DNA of 61,697 nucleotides from an uncultured Peptococcaceae bacterium (GTDB lineage Bacteria; Bacillota; Desulfotomaculia; Desulfotomaculales; Desulfocucumaceae), in assembly GCA_958417755.1 (NCBI GenBank), contig CATZDY010000001.1, forward strand, positions 1 to 61,697, given 5' to 3'. The notes below the pieces were generated by a model. The model had not been told where the DNA came from. It worked only from the letters and a program-made list of their open reading frames with translations, and made no database searches. Of the stretch, positions 27,027-35,473 are shown in pieces (the stretch's first letter is position 1; every line of letters starts with the position of its first letter). A program made the position numbers and the translations under genes.

Positions 27027-27278
27027 CTATTGCTTTTCTTGCTCAGAATGGCAATGGTGACAAGAGCAACTGTGGGCATGTGGTTTTTTCGGGGAACAAG
27101 CATCTTGTTTTGGTTTTAAGCCCATGGAATCAAAGGCAGTGACAATTTGTTTGCGTATACCAGCTAAATACTGCTCCCGCAATTGCTTTTGTTCCAAACG
27201 TTCTGCCTCGTTTAAGGTTCCTTCCCGTTGTTTTTGGGCCAACTGATTGATGCGAAGTACCAAGGCTTCAGAAATCAT
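27027..27278 (-). CDS. DUF896 protein with Cys/His-rich tail
   Basis: A protein of 83 residues. The first ~60 match DUF896 (YnzC type): a helical hairpin (ISEALVLRINQLAQKQREG, then LREQYLAGIRKQIVTAFD). YnzC-like proteins are linked to SOS and cell-division control in Bacillus, without a firm mechanism. After it comes a tail HAHSCSCHHCH, rich in metal-binding residues, which is not part of the core family. ATG 27278 has AAGGAG upstream on the minus strand; the longer open frame upstream has no family character. Confidence 0.85.
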   Translation of the reverse strand: MISEALVLRINQLAQKQREGTLNEAERLEQKQLREQYLAGIRKQIVTAFDSMGLKPKQDACSPKKPHAHSCSCHHCHSEQEKQ

Positions 27279-27488
27279 GGAAAACACTCCTTGCATATGA
27301 ATGATGTTGATTATATCATGTTTTTGACAGATCGCCCAGTGATGAAGAAAAAATAGCAAGTCATCATTGCAAGCTGAAGAGAGAAGGAAAGAATGCTGAA
27401 GAGCAGCTGATAAGACAAATATCTGTTTAGGATGATGGAAAGGCATGACAAAAAATGGGATTCAAAAGGAATAGAAGGGGGTAAGAAA

Positions 27489-28187
27489 ATGGAGGGGCAA
27501 AAAAAGATATTGGACGCAAAAGATTTGGCTGGCATGATTGAGCATACCCTTTTGAAACCAGAGACCACGGAAAAGCAGATTGCTCAAATCTGTCAAGAGG
27601 CCAGGGAATATGAATTTGCAGCTGTGTGTATCAACCCTTGTTATGTTTCCATTGCCCAAGATTATTTGGCCCAAAGCACAGTGTCAGTGTGTACAGTGAT
27701 TGGCTTTCCCCTGGGAGCTGGGACCTTTGCGGCGAAATTGACGGAAACCCAGCAAGCTCTTCGGAATGGGGCTGATGAATTGGATATGGTACTAAACATT
27801 GGGTGGCTTAAATCCGGCTTTTATGACAAGGTGGAGGCAGAAATCCGGGAGATTGTGCAACAAGCAAAAGGAGGGGGAACTTTTGCCAGGGTAAAGGTTA
27901 TTTTGGAAACTTGTTTGTTGACAGCAGAGGAGAAGAAAACTGCTTGTCAATTGGCCCAAAGGGCTGGGGCTGATTTTGTAAAAACCAGTACAGGGTACGG
28001 AGCCCATGGTGCTACGGTGGAAGATGTGGTGTTGATGCGGCAGGTGGTGGGGTCTGATATGGGGATAAAAGCTGCGGGAGGAATTAAAACCCTTTCCCAA
28101 GCCTTGGCGTTCATCCAAGCAGGAGCAAATCGAATTGGCGCCAGTGCGGGTAAAACAATCATGCAGCAATGGGAGTCGTCAACATAG
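27489..28187 (+). CDS. deoC: Deoxyribose-phosphate aldolase
   Basis: A class I aldolase of 232 residues converting 2-deoxyribose-5-phosphate into glyceraldehyde-3-phosphate and acetaldehyde in deoxynucleoside catabolism. The Schiff-base Lys is in FVKTSTGYG and the second active-site Lys in IKAAGGIKT. The N-terminus (LAGMIEHTLLKPETT) is typical. ATG 27489 is chosen because GAAGGGGG precedes it; the frame extends 19 codons upstream without support. It stands alone, divergent from the DUF896 gene. Confidence 0.95.
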   Translation: MEGQKKILDAKDLAGMIEHTLLKPETTEKQIAQICQEAREYEFAAVCINPCYVSIAQDYLAQSTVSVCTVIGFPLGAGTFAAKLTETQQALRNGADELDMVLNIGWLKSGFYDKVEAEIREIVQQAKGGGTFARVKVILETCLLTAEEKKTACQLAQRAGADFVKTSTGYGAHGATVEDVVLMRQVVGSDMGIKAAGGIKTLSQALAFIQAGANRIGASAGKTIMQQWESST

Positions 28188-28231
28188 AAGGAAATCATTG
28201 TTGGTGCAAGGTGAAATAAGGTCGGTCGGAG

Positions 28232-28260
28232 TTGACAAATATTTGCCCTTTGCGTAAAAT
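28232..28260 (+). promoter_or_regulatory. Promoter for the hisS leader
   Basis: A consensus TTGACA (28232-28237) and TAAAAT (28255-28260) are 17 bases apart. The start point near 28267 would give a 325-base untranslated leader before hisS. Confidence 0.75.
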
Positions 28261-28267
28261 TTATGTG

Positions 28268-28592
28268 GTATACATTACCTATAAGGTAATGTATTGTTGG
28301 AAAAAGGGAAAATCCAAAGTAAATTCCGGGACAGCATGTCTGAAAAGGAGATGTTGAAAATACCCAGGAACGGTTCCTGGAGAAGTTTTGGATAAACTCC
28401 CCTGTGGGTTTAGAACCCGGGGGAGAATAGGTTTAGACAAAGGGTATACATACCGGAAAGGACACTTAAGCCCCAAAGGGTATATACTCCCGTTCCTGGT
28501 ACGTGATGTTTCATGGCCGGGCCGGGGGTTTCATTTTTCTTACGCATGTATTGCGATGTTAGTAAACCATATGGATAGGGAGAGGATTTTGC
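28268..28592 (+). promoter_or_regulatory. Long structured leader of hisS, type not recognised
   Basis: The leader contains a perfect 10-bp hairpin right at the transcript start (28270-28279 with 28285-28294), a tight hairpin CCAGGAA/TTCCTGG at 28364-28380, a GC-rich stem-loop at about 28397-28424, and two further small palindromes built on GGTATA (near 28443 and 28479). The decamer CCAGGAACGG at 28364-28373 is exactly complementary to CCGTTCCTGG at 28490-28499, so the local hairpin and a long-range closing stem are mutually exclusive. It is not a T-box (no GGTGGTACCGCG element) and matches no riboswitch consensus known to me. Confidence 0.55.
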
Positions 28593-29861
28593 GTGGTAGT
28601 GAGCAGGCCTAGGGGTACAGGGGATATTACACCAGGGGAAATAGCCAAATGGCGGTATGTGGAAGATACGTTTCGGAATATCAGTCAGGCGTATCATTAT
28701 CAAGAAATCCGTACCCCCATATTTGAACATACAGAGTTGTTTGTGCGGGGTGTGGGGGATACCACGGATATTGTGGAAAAGGAAATGTACACATTTTTGG
28801 ATCGGGGCGAACGCAGCATGACCTTACGTCCTGAAGGAACAGCTGCTACGGCCAGGGCTTATTTGGAAAATAATTTAAATGCCGGACCACAGCCAGTGAA
28901 ACTTTATTATCTGGGACCTATGTTTCGCTATGATCGCCCCCAGGCCGGCAGGTTTCGGCAGTTTCACCAAGTGGGGGTAGAAGCTTTTGGTTCTGATGAT
29001 CCGGCCTTGGATGCAGAGGTCATTGCCATGGCCATGGATTTTTATGACCAATTGGGCTTGCAAAATTTGGCTTTGCACATCAATAGTGTGGGTTGTCCCC
29101 AATGCCGCGCTGTATTGCGGGAAAAGCTCTTGGCCTTTTTTAAACCTAATTTGGAGCGTTTTTGTGGCAACTGTCAATCCCGCTACCAGCGGAATCCTTT
29201 GCGGATGCTGGATTGCAAAAGTGCTCAATGCGCCCAATTATCCCAAGGGGCTCCCAGTACATTGGATTGTCTTTGTGAACATTGTGCAACGCATTTTACC
29301 AAGGTAAAGCACAATCTTGATTTACTGGGTATTGCCTATATTGTGAATCCCAGGTTGGTGCGTGGTTTGGATTATTATACCCAGACTGCTTTTGAAATCA
29401 TGGCCTTGGACATAGGGGCGCAAAGTTCCATTGGTGGTGGTGGCCGGTACAATGGTTTGATGGAATCCTGTGGTGGACAGGCTACCCCAGGGGTGGGTTA
29501 TGCTTTGGGCTTGGAGCGCATTATCTTGGCCATGGAACAACAGGGGATTGTCTGGCCTTTGCCTAAGGGTTTGGATGTGTTTGTGGCTGTGGCGGATGTT
29601 CAGGCAGAGGAGCAGGCCGTGCAGCTGTTATCCGCTTTGCGTAAGGCAGGGATAAGCGCGGAGAAAGATTATTTAACCCGAAGCTTAAAAGCGCAGATGA
29701 AATATGCTGGTAAATTAAAGCCTCGTTACACTGTGTTATTGGGTAGCGATGAATTGGCCAGAGGGGCTGTGAGTGTCAAAAATATGGCCCAGGGAGAGCA
29801 AAAAGAGGTTTTGTTGTCCCAAGTGATTGAAACATTACTGACCCAAACAAGGAATCAGTAG
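28593..29861 (+). CDS. hisS: Histidyl-tRNA synthetase
   Basis: A class II synthetase of 422 residues. It starts with GTG (VVSRPRGTGDITPGE), shows motif 2 around YLGPMFRYDRPQAGRFRQFH, the histidine-specific RGLDYYTQTAFE, the glycine-rich GGGGRYNGL, motif 3 GYALGLERI, and a C-terminal anticodon-binding domain. GGGAGAGGATTTT precedes the start. It is followed by aspS in the conserved Firmicutes order. Upstream sits a long structured leader instead of a T-box. Confidence 0.97.
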   Translation: MVVSRPRGTGDITPGEIAKWRYVEDTFRNISQAYHYQEIRTPIFEHTELFVRGVGDTTDIVEKEMYTFLDRGERSMTLRPEGTAATARAYLENNLNAGPQPVKLYYLGPMFRYDRPQAGRFRQFHQVGVEAFGSDDPALDAEVIAMAMDFYDQLGLQNLALHINSVGCPQCRAVLREKLLAFFKPNLERFCGNCQSRYQRNPLRMLDCKSAQCAQLSQGAPSTLDCLCEHCATHFTKVKHNLDLLGIAYIVNPRLVRGLDYYTQTAFEIMALDIGAQSSIGGGGRYNGLMESCGGQATPGVGYALGLERIILAMEQQGIVWPLPKGLDVFVAVADVQAEEQAVQLLSALRKAGISAEKDYLTRSLKAQMKYAGKLKPRYTVLLGSDELARGAVSVKNMAQGEQKEVLLSQVIETLLTQTRNQ

Positions 29862-29943
29862 GTTTTATCAATTTGCAGTTGCATGGTTGCAAGAATGGGT
29901 AGTAAGGTGTAGATATTTTATAATAAGCTGGGAGGATTACAGC

Positions 29944-31755
29944 ATGTCTGAAAGTATGGGGACATTGAAAAGAACGCATATGTGCGGGGAATTGCGCTTA
30001 GAGCATGTGAAGCAGCAAGTGGTATTGATGGGGTGGGTACAAAAAAGACGGGACCATGGTGGTTTGATTTTTGTGGATTTGCGGGATCGTACGGGGATTG
30101 TGCAGGTGGTCTTTAGCCCAGAACAAGCCAATGAAGCCTTTGCAAAGGCTGAAACTGTGCGCAGTGAGTATGTGTTGGCTGTGGAAGGAACCGTGGGACC
30201 CAGGCCTGAGGGAACAGAAAATCCTGCCTTACCCACTGGTGCTGTGGATGTATTGTGTACAAGCTTGCGTATTTTAAACCGAGCCAAAACCCCGCCTTTT
30301 TATGTGGAAGATGGGGTAGATGTGGATGAGAATTTGCGTTTGCGTTATCGGTATTTGGATTTAAGAAGGCCAGAAATGCAATATGCAGTCCAATTGCGTC
30401 ACGATGTGGCCCGGGCTTCCCGGGCGTATTTGGCTGACCATGGTTTTTGGGAAATTGATACCCCGATTCTAAATAAAAGTACGCCGGAAGGAGCCCGGGA
30501 TTATTTGGTTCCCAGCAGGGTGAATCCCGGACATTTCTATGCTTTGCCTCAATCTCCCCAATTGTTTAAACAAATTCTGATGGTTAGTGGCATGGATCGT
30601 TATTATCAGATTGCCCGTTGTTTCCGGGATGAGGATTTAAGAGCAGATCGGCAGCCCGAATTTTCGCAAATTGATTTGGAAATGTCTTTTATCAATGAAG
30701 ATGATATTATGACTTTAATGGAAGGCTTGATTGCCCATATTTTCGCCCAAACCAAGGGGATTTCTTTGTCCCTTCCATTTCCCCGCTTAAGCTATCAAGA
30801 AGCCATGGATCGATTTGGTTCAGATAAGCCGGATACCCGCTTTGGCATGGAATTGGTGGATATTGGCGATGTGGCCCAACAATGTAATTTTAAGGTCTTT
30901 ACCAGTGCTTTGGCCAGTGGTGGTTTTGTTAAAGGGATCAATGCCAAAGGTTGCGGGACTTATAGCCGTAAAGATATTGATGATTTGACAGCCTTTGCCA
31001 ACATCTATAAGGCCAAGGGCTTAGCTTATTTTATTGTAACAGAAGAAGGGGTAAAATCACCCATTGCTAAGTTCTTTGGGCAGCCAGAGATGGATACCAT
31101 TTTAAGCAGAATGAAAGCCCAGCCAGGGGATTTACTTTTGTTTGTGGCAGACGAGCCGGCGGTGGTTTGGGCTTCTTTGGGCGCTTTGCGGGTGCATCTG
31201 GCTGAACGTTTGGGGCTTATACCGGAAGAGCAATATCACTTTCTGTGGGTAACGGATTTTCCTATGTTTGAATACAATCCGGAAAGCCAACGTTATGAAG
31301 CCATGCACCATCCTTTTACGGCGCCCAAGGAAGAGGATTTTGCTTTATTGGAAACTGAGCCTGGCAAGGTGCGGGCCAGGGCTTATGACATGGTGCTCAA
31401 TGGGGTAGAAATCGGAGGCGGCAGTATTCGTATCCACCAACGGGACGTGCAAGAAAGCGTGTTCAAGGCCATTGGGTTAGAACAAGAGGATACTCGGGAG
31501 AAATTTGGTTTCATGTTAGAAGCCTTTGATTATGGAACCCCACCCCATGGAGGGCTTGCCTTTGGTTTTGACCGTTTGGTAATGTTACTGGCAGGCAAGA
31601 AAACCATTCGGGATGTGATTCCTTTCCCCAAAACCCAAAGCGCCACTTGTTTGCTTACAAATGCCCCCAATACAGTGGATCCCTTGCAGCTTAAGGAACT
31701 CCATATACGGATGGATGTCAAACAACCCAAAGGGGTACAACAAAACAGCAAATAA
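29944..31755 (+). CDS. aspS: Aspartyl-tRNA synthetase
   Basis: A bacterial-type class II synthetase of 603 residues: N-terminal OB anticodon domain (VVLMGWVQKRRDHGG), motif 2 FRDEDLRADRQPEFSQIDLE, the bacterial GAD insertion domain (about residues 290-430), and motif 3 GLAFGFDRLVMLL. The ATG at 29944 follows GGAGGATTACAGC; the open frame begins 19 codons earlier. Whether it is the discriminating or the Asx-charging type cannot be decided safely by eye. Confidence 0.97.
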   Translation: MSESMGTLKRTHMCGELRLEHVKQQVVLMGWVQKRRDHGGLIFVDLRDRTGIVQVVFSPEQANEAFAKAETVRSEYVLAVEGTVGPRPEGTENPALPTGAVDVLCTSLRILNRAKTPPFYVEDGVDVDENLRLRYRYLDLRRPEMQYAVQLRHDVARASRAYLADHGFWEIDTPILNKSTPEGARDYLVPSRVNPGHFYALPQSPQLFKQILMVSGMDRYYQIARCFRDEDLRADRQPEFSQIDLEMSFINEDDIMTLMEGLIAHIFAQTKGISLSLPFPRLSYQEAMDRFGSDKPDTRFGMELVDIGDVAQQCNFKVFTSALASGGFVKGINAKGCGTYSRKDIDDLTAFANIYKAKGLAYFIVTEEGVKSPIAKFFGQPEMDTILSRMKAQPGDLLLFVADEPAVVWASLGALRVHLAERLGLIPEEQYHFLWVTDFPMFEYNPESQRYEAMHHPFTAPKEEDFALLETEPGKVRARAYDMVLNGVEIGGGSIRIHQRDVQESVFKAIGLEQEDTREKFGFMLEAFDYGTPPHGGLAFGFDRLVMLLAGKKTIRDVIPFPKTQSATCLLTNAPNTVDPLQLKELHIRMDVKQPKGVQQNSK

Positions 31756-31823
31756 GAAACAAAAGAAAATTTTGTCGTTTTCAGTGGAAACTGCGTTTAT
31801 AAAGGGGTAAATTTTTCTGGATC

Positions 31824-31852
31824 TTGCCATGGCAGTTCTGATATGATACCAT
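31824..31852 (+). promoter_or_regulatory. Promoter of the 6S RNA gene
   Basis: TTGCCA (31824-31829) and TACCAT (31847-31852) are separated by 17 bases, placing the start near 31859. Confidence 0.5.
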
Positions 31853-31858
31853 AAAGAC

Positions 31859-32055
31859 ATAAGGATATAACCCTGCTGTGCATGTGTTAATCTTGGGGTT
31901 TTGAGCCAACACTGCTTGATAGGGAGCCTCACTCTGGTTGCAGCTTACAGGTCCCTGGCAAAGGGAAAGTAAAAAACAAACAGGAGGGCACCCACCTGTG
32001 AGAACAGGTTCAAGGAAACTCTGGGGTTTCACGGTATGAGTGGGGTTGTTTTTTA
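31859..32055 (+). ncRNA. ssrS: Probable 6S RNA
   Basis: About 200 bases that can fold as one long irregular hairpin, the shape of 6S RNA, which binds the sigma-A RNA polymerase holoenzyme as an open-promoter mimic. The outer stem pairs AACCC and GCTGTG near 31873-31884 with CACGGT and GGGGTT near 32029-32047, followed by a T run that would end the transcript. On the 3' side of the centre is the small perfect hairpin ACCTGTGAGAACAGGT (about 31995-32010), as in the 3' central bubble of known 6S RNAs. The location between aspS and the tcdA/yrvM homologue equals that of Bacillus 6S-1 (bsrA). Confidence 0.75.
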
Positions 32056-32136
32056 TTTTATTTGTCACTATAATACCTTGTAATAGGATGTTACAGGAAT
32101 ATAGAATATGTTAGAAATAAAATATATTAGAAGTAT

Positions 32137-32175
32137 AAACAAAGGTTGTTGCTAGCAACAACCTTTGTTTTGGTT
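32137..32175 (+). terminator. Perfect 34-bp palindrome before tcdA
   Basis: AAACAAAGGTTGTTGCT (32137-32153) is followed without a spacer by its exact complement (32154-32170), then TTGGTTT. It probably ends transcription from the 6S/aspS side; the tcdA start lies 25 bases further. Confidence 0.7.
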
Positions 32176-32198
32176 TAGCAAAAAGGGGGAACAACGGA

Positions 32199-32945
32199 TT
32201 GGAATCCAGATTTTCCCGTACAGCTCTTTTGCTTGGGGAGGAATCGTTGCATAAACTTGCGGCAGCCCGGGTGGCTATATTCGGGTTGGGAGGCGTTGGC
32301 TCCTATGCAGCGGAAGCGCTATGTCGTGCTGGAGTAGGCAAATTTTTATTGGTAGATGATGATGTGGTCCAAATGAGCAATATAAACCGGCAATTGTATG
32401 CCTTGGAAGAAACCCTTGGACAAGCAAAGGTAGAAGTGGCAGCCCAGCGGATGCGCAGCATCAATCCCAGGGTAGAGGTGGAGGCCTGTTATAAACGCTA
32501 TGGGGTAGGGCAGGGACCTGATTTTATCAAAATTGGCCTGGATTATGTTTTGGATGCCATTGATGATGTGGAAGCCAAAGTGGATTTACTGTATTTTTGT
32601 GTAACCCAGCATATTCCTGTGGCAGCTAGTATGGGGGCAGGGAATAAATTAGATCCCACTGCCTTCCAAATAGATGATATTTCCAAGACTACAGTTTGTC
32701 CCCTGGCCAGAGTGGTAAGAAGGCGTTTAAGACAAAGGGGTGTTATGAAAGGCATTCCTGTGGTTTATTCCACCGAACAGCCCTGTACCACTGGGGAGAC
32801 GATAGGAGGAGAAGGTAGAATTCCCGGCAGCATTTCCTTTGTCCCTTCTGTGGCTGGATTGATTTTGGCTGGTTTTGTGGTAAAGGATTTATTAAACCAA
32901 TCGTACATAAAAAGCAAGGGGACCAATCCTTTTGTTTACAAATAA
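32199..32945 (+). CDS. tcdA: tRNA threonylcarbamoyladenosine dehydratase TcdA
   Basis: An E1-like (ThiF/MoeB fold) enzyme of 248 residues that converts t6A37 of tRNA into the cyclic hydantoin/oxazolone ct6A with ATP. The nucleotide-binding GLGGVGSYAAEAL is near residue 30, followed by DDDVVQMSNINRQLYA and the KVDLLYFC region. It starts with TTG at 32199 after AAAAGGGGGAACAA. In Bacillus this gene (yrvM) also follows aspS and the 6S gene. Confidence 0.92.
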   Translation: MESRFSRTALLLGEESLHKLAAARVAIFGLGGVGSYAAEALCRAGVGKFLLVDDDVVQMSNINRQLYALEETLGQAKVEVAAQRMRSINPRVEVEACYKRYGVGQGPDFIKIGLDYVLDAIDDVEAKVDLLYFCVTQHIPVAASMGAGNKLDPTAFQIDDISKTTVCPLARVVRRRLRQRGVMKGIPVVYSTEQPCTTGETIGGEGRIPGSISFVPSVAGLILAGFVVKDLLNQSYIKSKGTNPFVYK

Positions 32946-33015
32946 GATTTGACAGCAAATCGTTTTATCAAAAAATATTGTTTGGCTGGAACAAACATGG
33001 AGGAGGATGGTTGAT

Positions 33016-33345
33016 TTGCCAGAACCAATGCAAATTGTAACGGATGGTACATTCCAAGCTTTGCTTGCCTCAACGTCAGAGCCTGTGGTGGTACATTTTC
33101 AGGCGGATTGGTGCAATCCTTGTAAAATGCTTGCTCCGATTTTGGATGAATTGATCTTAGAATATCAGCATAACATTGTGGTGGCAACTTTGAATGTGGA
33201 TGAAAACAAGGCCACAACCATCAAGTCCCAGGTTAACAGGGTTCCAACCTTGGTGGTGTACCGAAATGGGCAAGAGCTGGGCCGTTTTGAAGGGTTTAAA
33301 AGCAAAAAAGAATTAAAAGAAAGCCTGGACAAGGTTTTTAGGTAA
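33016..33345 (+). CDS. Thioredoxin-fold protein with CNPC active site
   Basis: A protein of ~110 residues of thioredoxin fold. The active site is WCNPCK (residues 32-37) instead of the classical WCGPC, and the cis-proline is in VNRVPTLVVY. The change of Gly to Asn between the cysteines should shift the redox potential. The TTG at 33016 is preferred because GGAGGAGG ends about 9 bases before it; ATG 33007 directly abuts that site. A second, canonical thioredoxin is encoded at 56465. The partner is unknown. Confidence 0.85.
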   Translation: MPEPMQIVTDGTFQALLASTSEPVVVHFQADWCNPCKMLAPILDELILEYQHNIVVATLNVDENKATTIKSQVNRVPTLVVYRNGQELGRFEGFKSKKELKESLDKVFR

Positions 33346-33439
33346 TTAATTTAGGTAAAATAATTTGGCAGCACAATGTATTATTTAATTAAAGAAATGA
33401 CCATACTATTAGTAGCTACTGAATGCAGGAGGTAAAAGT

Positions 33440-33715
33440 ATGGTAGGAACATCCTTGGCAGATTATTTTAAAAAGGTAAACGACCGGTTGCCAGAAGAAG
33501 CAGAGCGCGTATTGGTGGCTTTGGTGGACCAAGGCAGCATGAACAAAGAGGAGCTGTCTCTCACTGCGAAAGTGAAAAGAGCGGTGCTTGATCATGTAGT
33601 GATGCAGTTGTATGCTTTGGGTTTGGTTGATGTATCCACAGAAGGGAAAAGTAAAATATGTAGCTTGACCCGTTTGGGTGATGATTTCCTCGCCCTGATT
33701 CAGAAAGCCGGTTAA
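33440..33715 (+). CDS. Small winged-helix-like protein
   Basis: A protein of 91 residues that I do not recognise as a named family. The pattern (LPEEAERVLVALVDQGSMNK, KRAVLDHVVMQLYALGLVDV, SLTRLGDDFLALI) fits a winged helix-turn-helix of MarR/ArsR-like size, with a recognition helix near residues 40-55 and a wing near 60-70. ATG 33440 follows GCAGGAGGTAAAAGT. It lies between the thioredoxin gene and rarA; its own stop codon falls inside the terminator stem. Confidence 0.7.
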   Translation: MVGTSLADYFKKVNDRLPEEAERVLVALVDQGSMNKEELSLTAKVKRAVLDHVVMQLYALGLVDVSTEGKSKICSLTRLGDDFLALIQKAG

Positions 33716-33740
33716 ATTGATAACCGGCTTTCTTATTGAT
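33702..33740 (+). terminator. Terminator overlapping the end of the winged-helix gene
   Basis: AGAAAGCCGGTTA and TAACCGGCTTTCT form a 13-bp stem with a 6-base loop, followed by TATTGATT. The left arm contains the last codons and the TAA stop. Confidence 0.8.
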
Positions 33741-34013
33741 TAATTGGAATTGACTGGAATGTTTAAGATAGCACATTGTTGGATTAAATTGATATATGAG
33801 AAAACATTGTGAATAGGACTGAAACATATCCTATTAGGCTAAAGTTTTCAATAAAATTCACTTTTGTGTAGTAGCATGAAATGCTTTCGTCCGGCAAATG
33901 ATTTTTATGTGTCAGTAAGTTTTTCATTGACTGCAACAAGACTTTAGGCACACCAGGGCTTTTTATGGTACAATCTGGACAAACAAAGGTTCTATTTTTG
34001 CGGGGGTGTTGGG

Positions 34014-35342
34014 ATGGACAATTTGTTTGACCATGCTGCCAAGGAAACGGCAGAACGCAAAGCTCCTTTGGCAGAGAGGATGCGTCCCAGGACATTTGAT
34101 GAATTTGCAGAGCAAACTGAAGTTGTGGGGGCGAATACTCCCTTGCGCAGGGCCATTGAAGGGGATGTGCTTCGTTCCATCATTTTGCACGGACCTCCGG
34201 GAACAGGAAAAACCACTTTGGCTAAAATCATTGCTGGGATGACCAAAAGTCATTTTGAAACCATCAATGCTGTGATGGCTGGGGTGGCTGATATCCGCCG
34301 GGTGGTGGCAGAGGCCAAGGAAAGGATGTCGCTGTACCGGGAAGGAACAGTGCTGTTTATAGACGAAATTCATCGTTTTAATAAAGGCCAGCAGGATGCG
34401 CTTTTGCCTTTTGTGGAAAACGGTTTATTGGTGTTAATCGGATCTACCACTGAAAATCCCTTGTTTTCTGTAAACCGTCCTTTGCTGAGCCGTTCCCGTT
34501 TGTTTCGGCTGGAGCCTCTTAGCCGGGCTGGTTTGATGCAAATTTTGCAACGAGCCCTGGAAGATGAGGAAAGAGGTTTGGGCATCTATCAGGTCAACCT
34601 AGAGCCAGGGGTGCTTTCTTATCTTGCTGGTGTGGCCAATGGTGATGCCCGGGCAGCTCTAAATGCTTTGGAGCTATTGGTACTTACAACTTCCCCGGAC
34701 CAAGAAGGTGTCCGGGTGGTGACCATGGAGTTGGCTTGCGAACTGGGAGGAGGCAGGGTGCTCCAATATGATCGGGCAGATGAGCATTATGATGTGGTTT
34801 CTGCTTTTATCAAAAGTATGCGGGGTTCGGATCCCCAGGCTACATTGTATTGGTTGGCGCGGCTGATTTATGCTGGTGATGATCCGGTTTTTATTTGTCG
34901 CAGGATTATGATTCATGTTGCAGAGGATGTGGGCTTGGCAGATCCCCAGGCCTTAACCGTGGCCACTGCCGCTGCCCAAGCGGTGGAAAGGGTTGGATTG
35001 CCTGAGGCAAGGATTATCATGGCCCAGGCGGCTTTGTATGTGGCTTTGGCTCCCAAAAGCAATGCTGTGGTAAAGGGGATTGATGCAGCCATGAAAGCAG
35101 TGCAAGAAGAAGAAGCTTTGGCACCGCCCAAACATTTGCGGGATAGCAGTTATGGAAAATTGGAACGAATGGCAGGACGTACTCCGGGCAAAGCTTATTT
35201 ATATCCCCATGATTATCCCGGTCATTATGTGGAACAGCAATATTTACCAGATAATTTGTTAGGCCAACAGTTTTATTTTCCTTCTGAGCATGGCTGGGAA
35301 AGTAAAATGATAAAACCAAAGGACAGCGGAAAAAAGGGGTAG
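34014..35342 (+). CDS. rarA: Replication-associated recombination ATPase RarA
   Basis: A clamp-loader-like AAA+ ATPase of 442 residues (MgsA/WRNIP1 family) acting at stalled replication forks. It begins with MRPRTFDEFAEQTEVVG near residue 22, Walker A HGPPGTGKTTLAK near 59, Walker B LFIDEIHRFNKGQQD near 115, sensor STTENPLFSVN, and the RarA C-terminal tetramerisation region ending in LPDNLLGQQFYFPSEHGWE. GGGGGTGTTGGG precedes the ATG. A TGGTACAAT extended -10 element near 33966 may drive it. Confidence 0.96.
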   Translation: MDNLFDHAAKETAERKAPLAERMRPRTFDEFAEQTEVVGANTPLRRAIEGDVLRSIILHGPPGTGKTTLAKIIAGMTKSHFETINAVMAGVADIRRVVAEAKERMSLYREGTVLFIDEIHRFNKGQQDALLPFVENGLLVLIGSTTENPLFSVNRPLLSRSRLFRLEPLSRAGLMQILQRALEDEERGLGIYQVNLEPGVLSYLAGVANGDARAALNALELLVLTTSPDQEGVRVVTMELACELGGGRVLQYDRADEHYDVVSAFIKSMRGSDPQATLYWLARLIYAGDDPVFICRRIMIHVAEDVGLADPQALTVATAAAQAVERVGLPEARIIMAQAALYVALAPKSNAVVKGIDAAMKAVQEEEALAPPKHLRDSSYGKLERMAGRTPGKAYLYPHDYPGHYVEQQYLPDNLLGQQFYFPSEHGWESKMIKPKDSGKKG

Positions 35343-35408
35343 GACAAGCATTTTGCCAAGGGGAAAGTATTTTTAGGGGTATAATACAGACTAAAATGGT
35401 CGGAATTA

Positions 35409-35437
35409 TTGACTTCCCCTTAATCCCATGGTAAGAT
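35409..35437 (+). promoter_or_regulatory. Promoter of the isc operon
   Basis: TTGACT (35409-35414) and TAAGAT (35432-35437) are 17 bases apart. A strong hairpin begins where the transcript should start. Confidence 0.65.
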
Positions 35438-35446
35438 AAGGCCGGA

Positions 35447-35473
35447 GAAAGCAGAGTAATTTACTCTGCTTTC
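35447..35473 (+). repeat. 12-bp inverted repeat at the 5' end of the iscR transcript
   Basis: GAAAGCAGAGTA and TACTCTGCTTTC around ATT. It lies at or just after the predicted start site, about 110 bases before iscR. It may be a repressor operator or an mRNA-stabilising hairpin. It does not resemble the E. coli IscR type 1 site. Confidence 0.6.

Noticed and set aside
28188..28592. T-box, SRP RNA, RNase P RNA, tmRNA or c-di-GMP riboswitch in the hisS leader
   Set aside because: None of their conserved core sequences could be found, so the leader was reported as unclassified.
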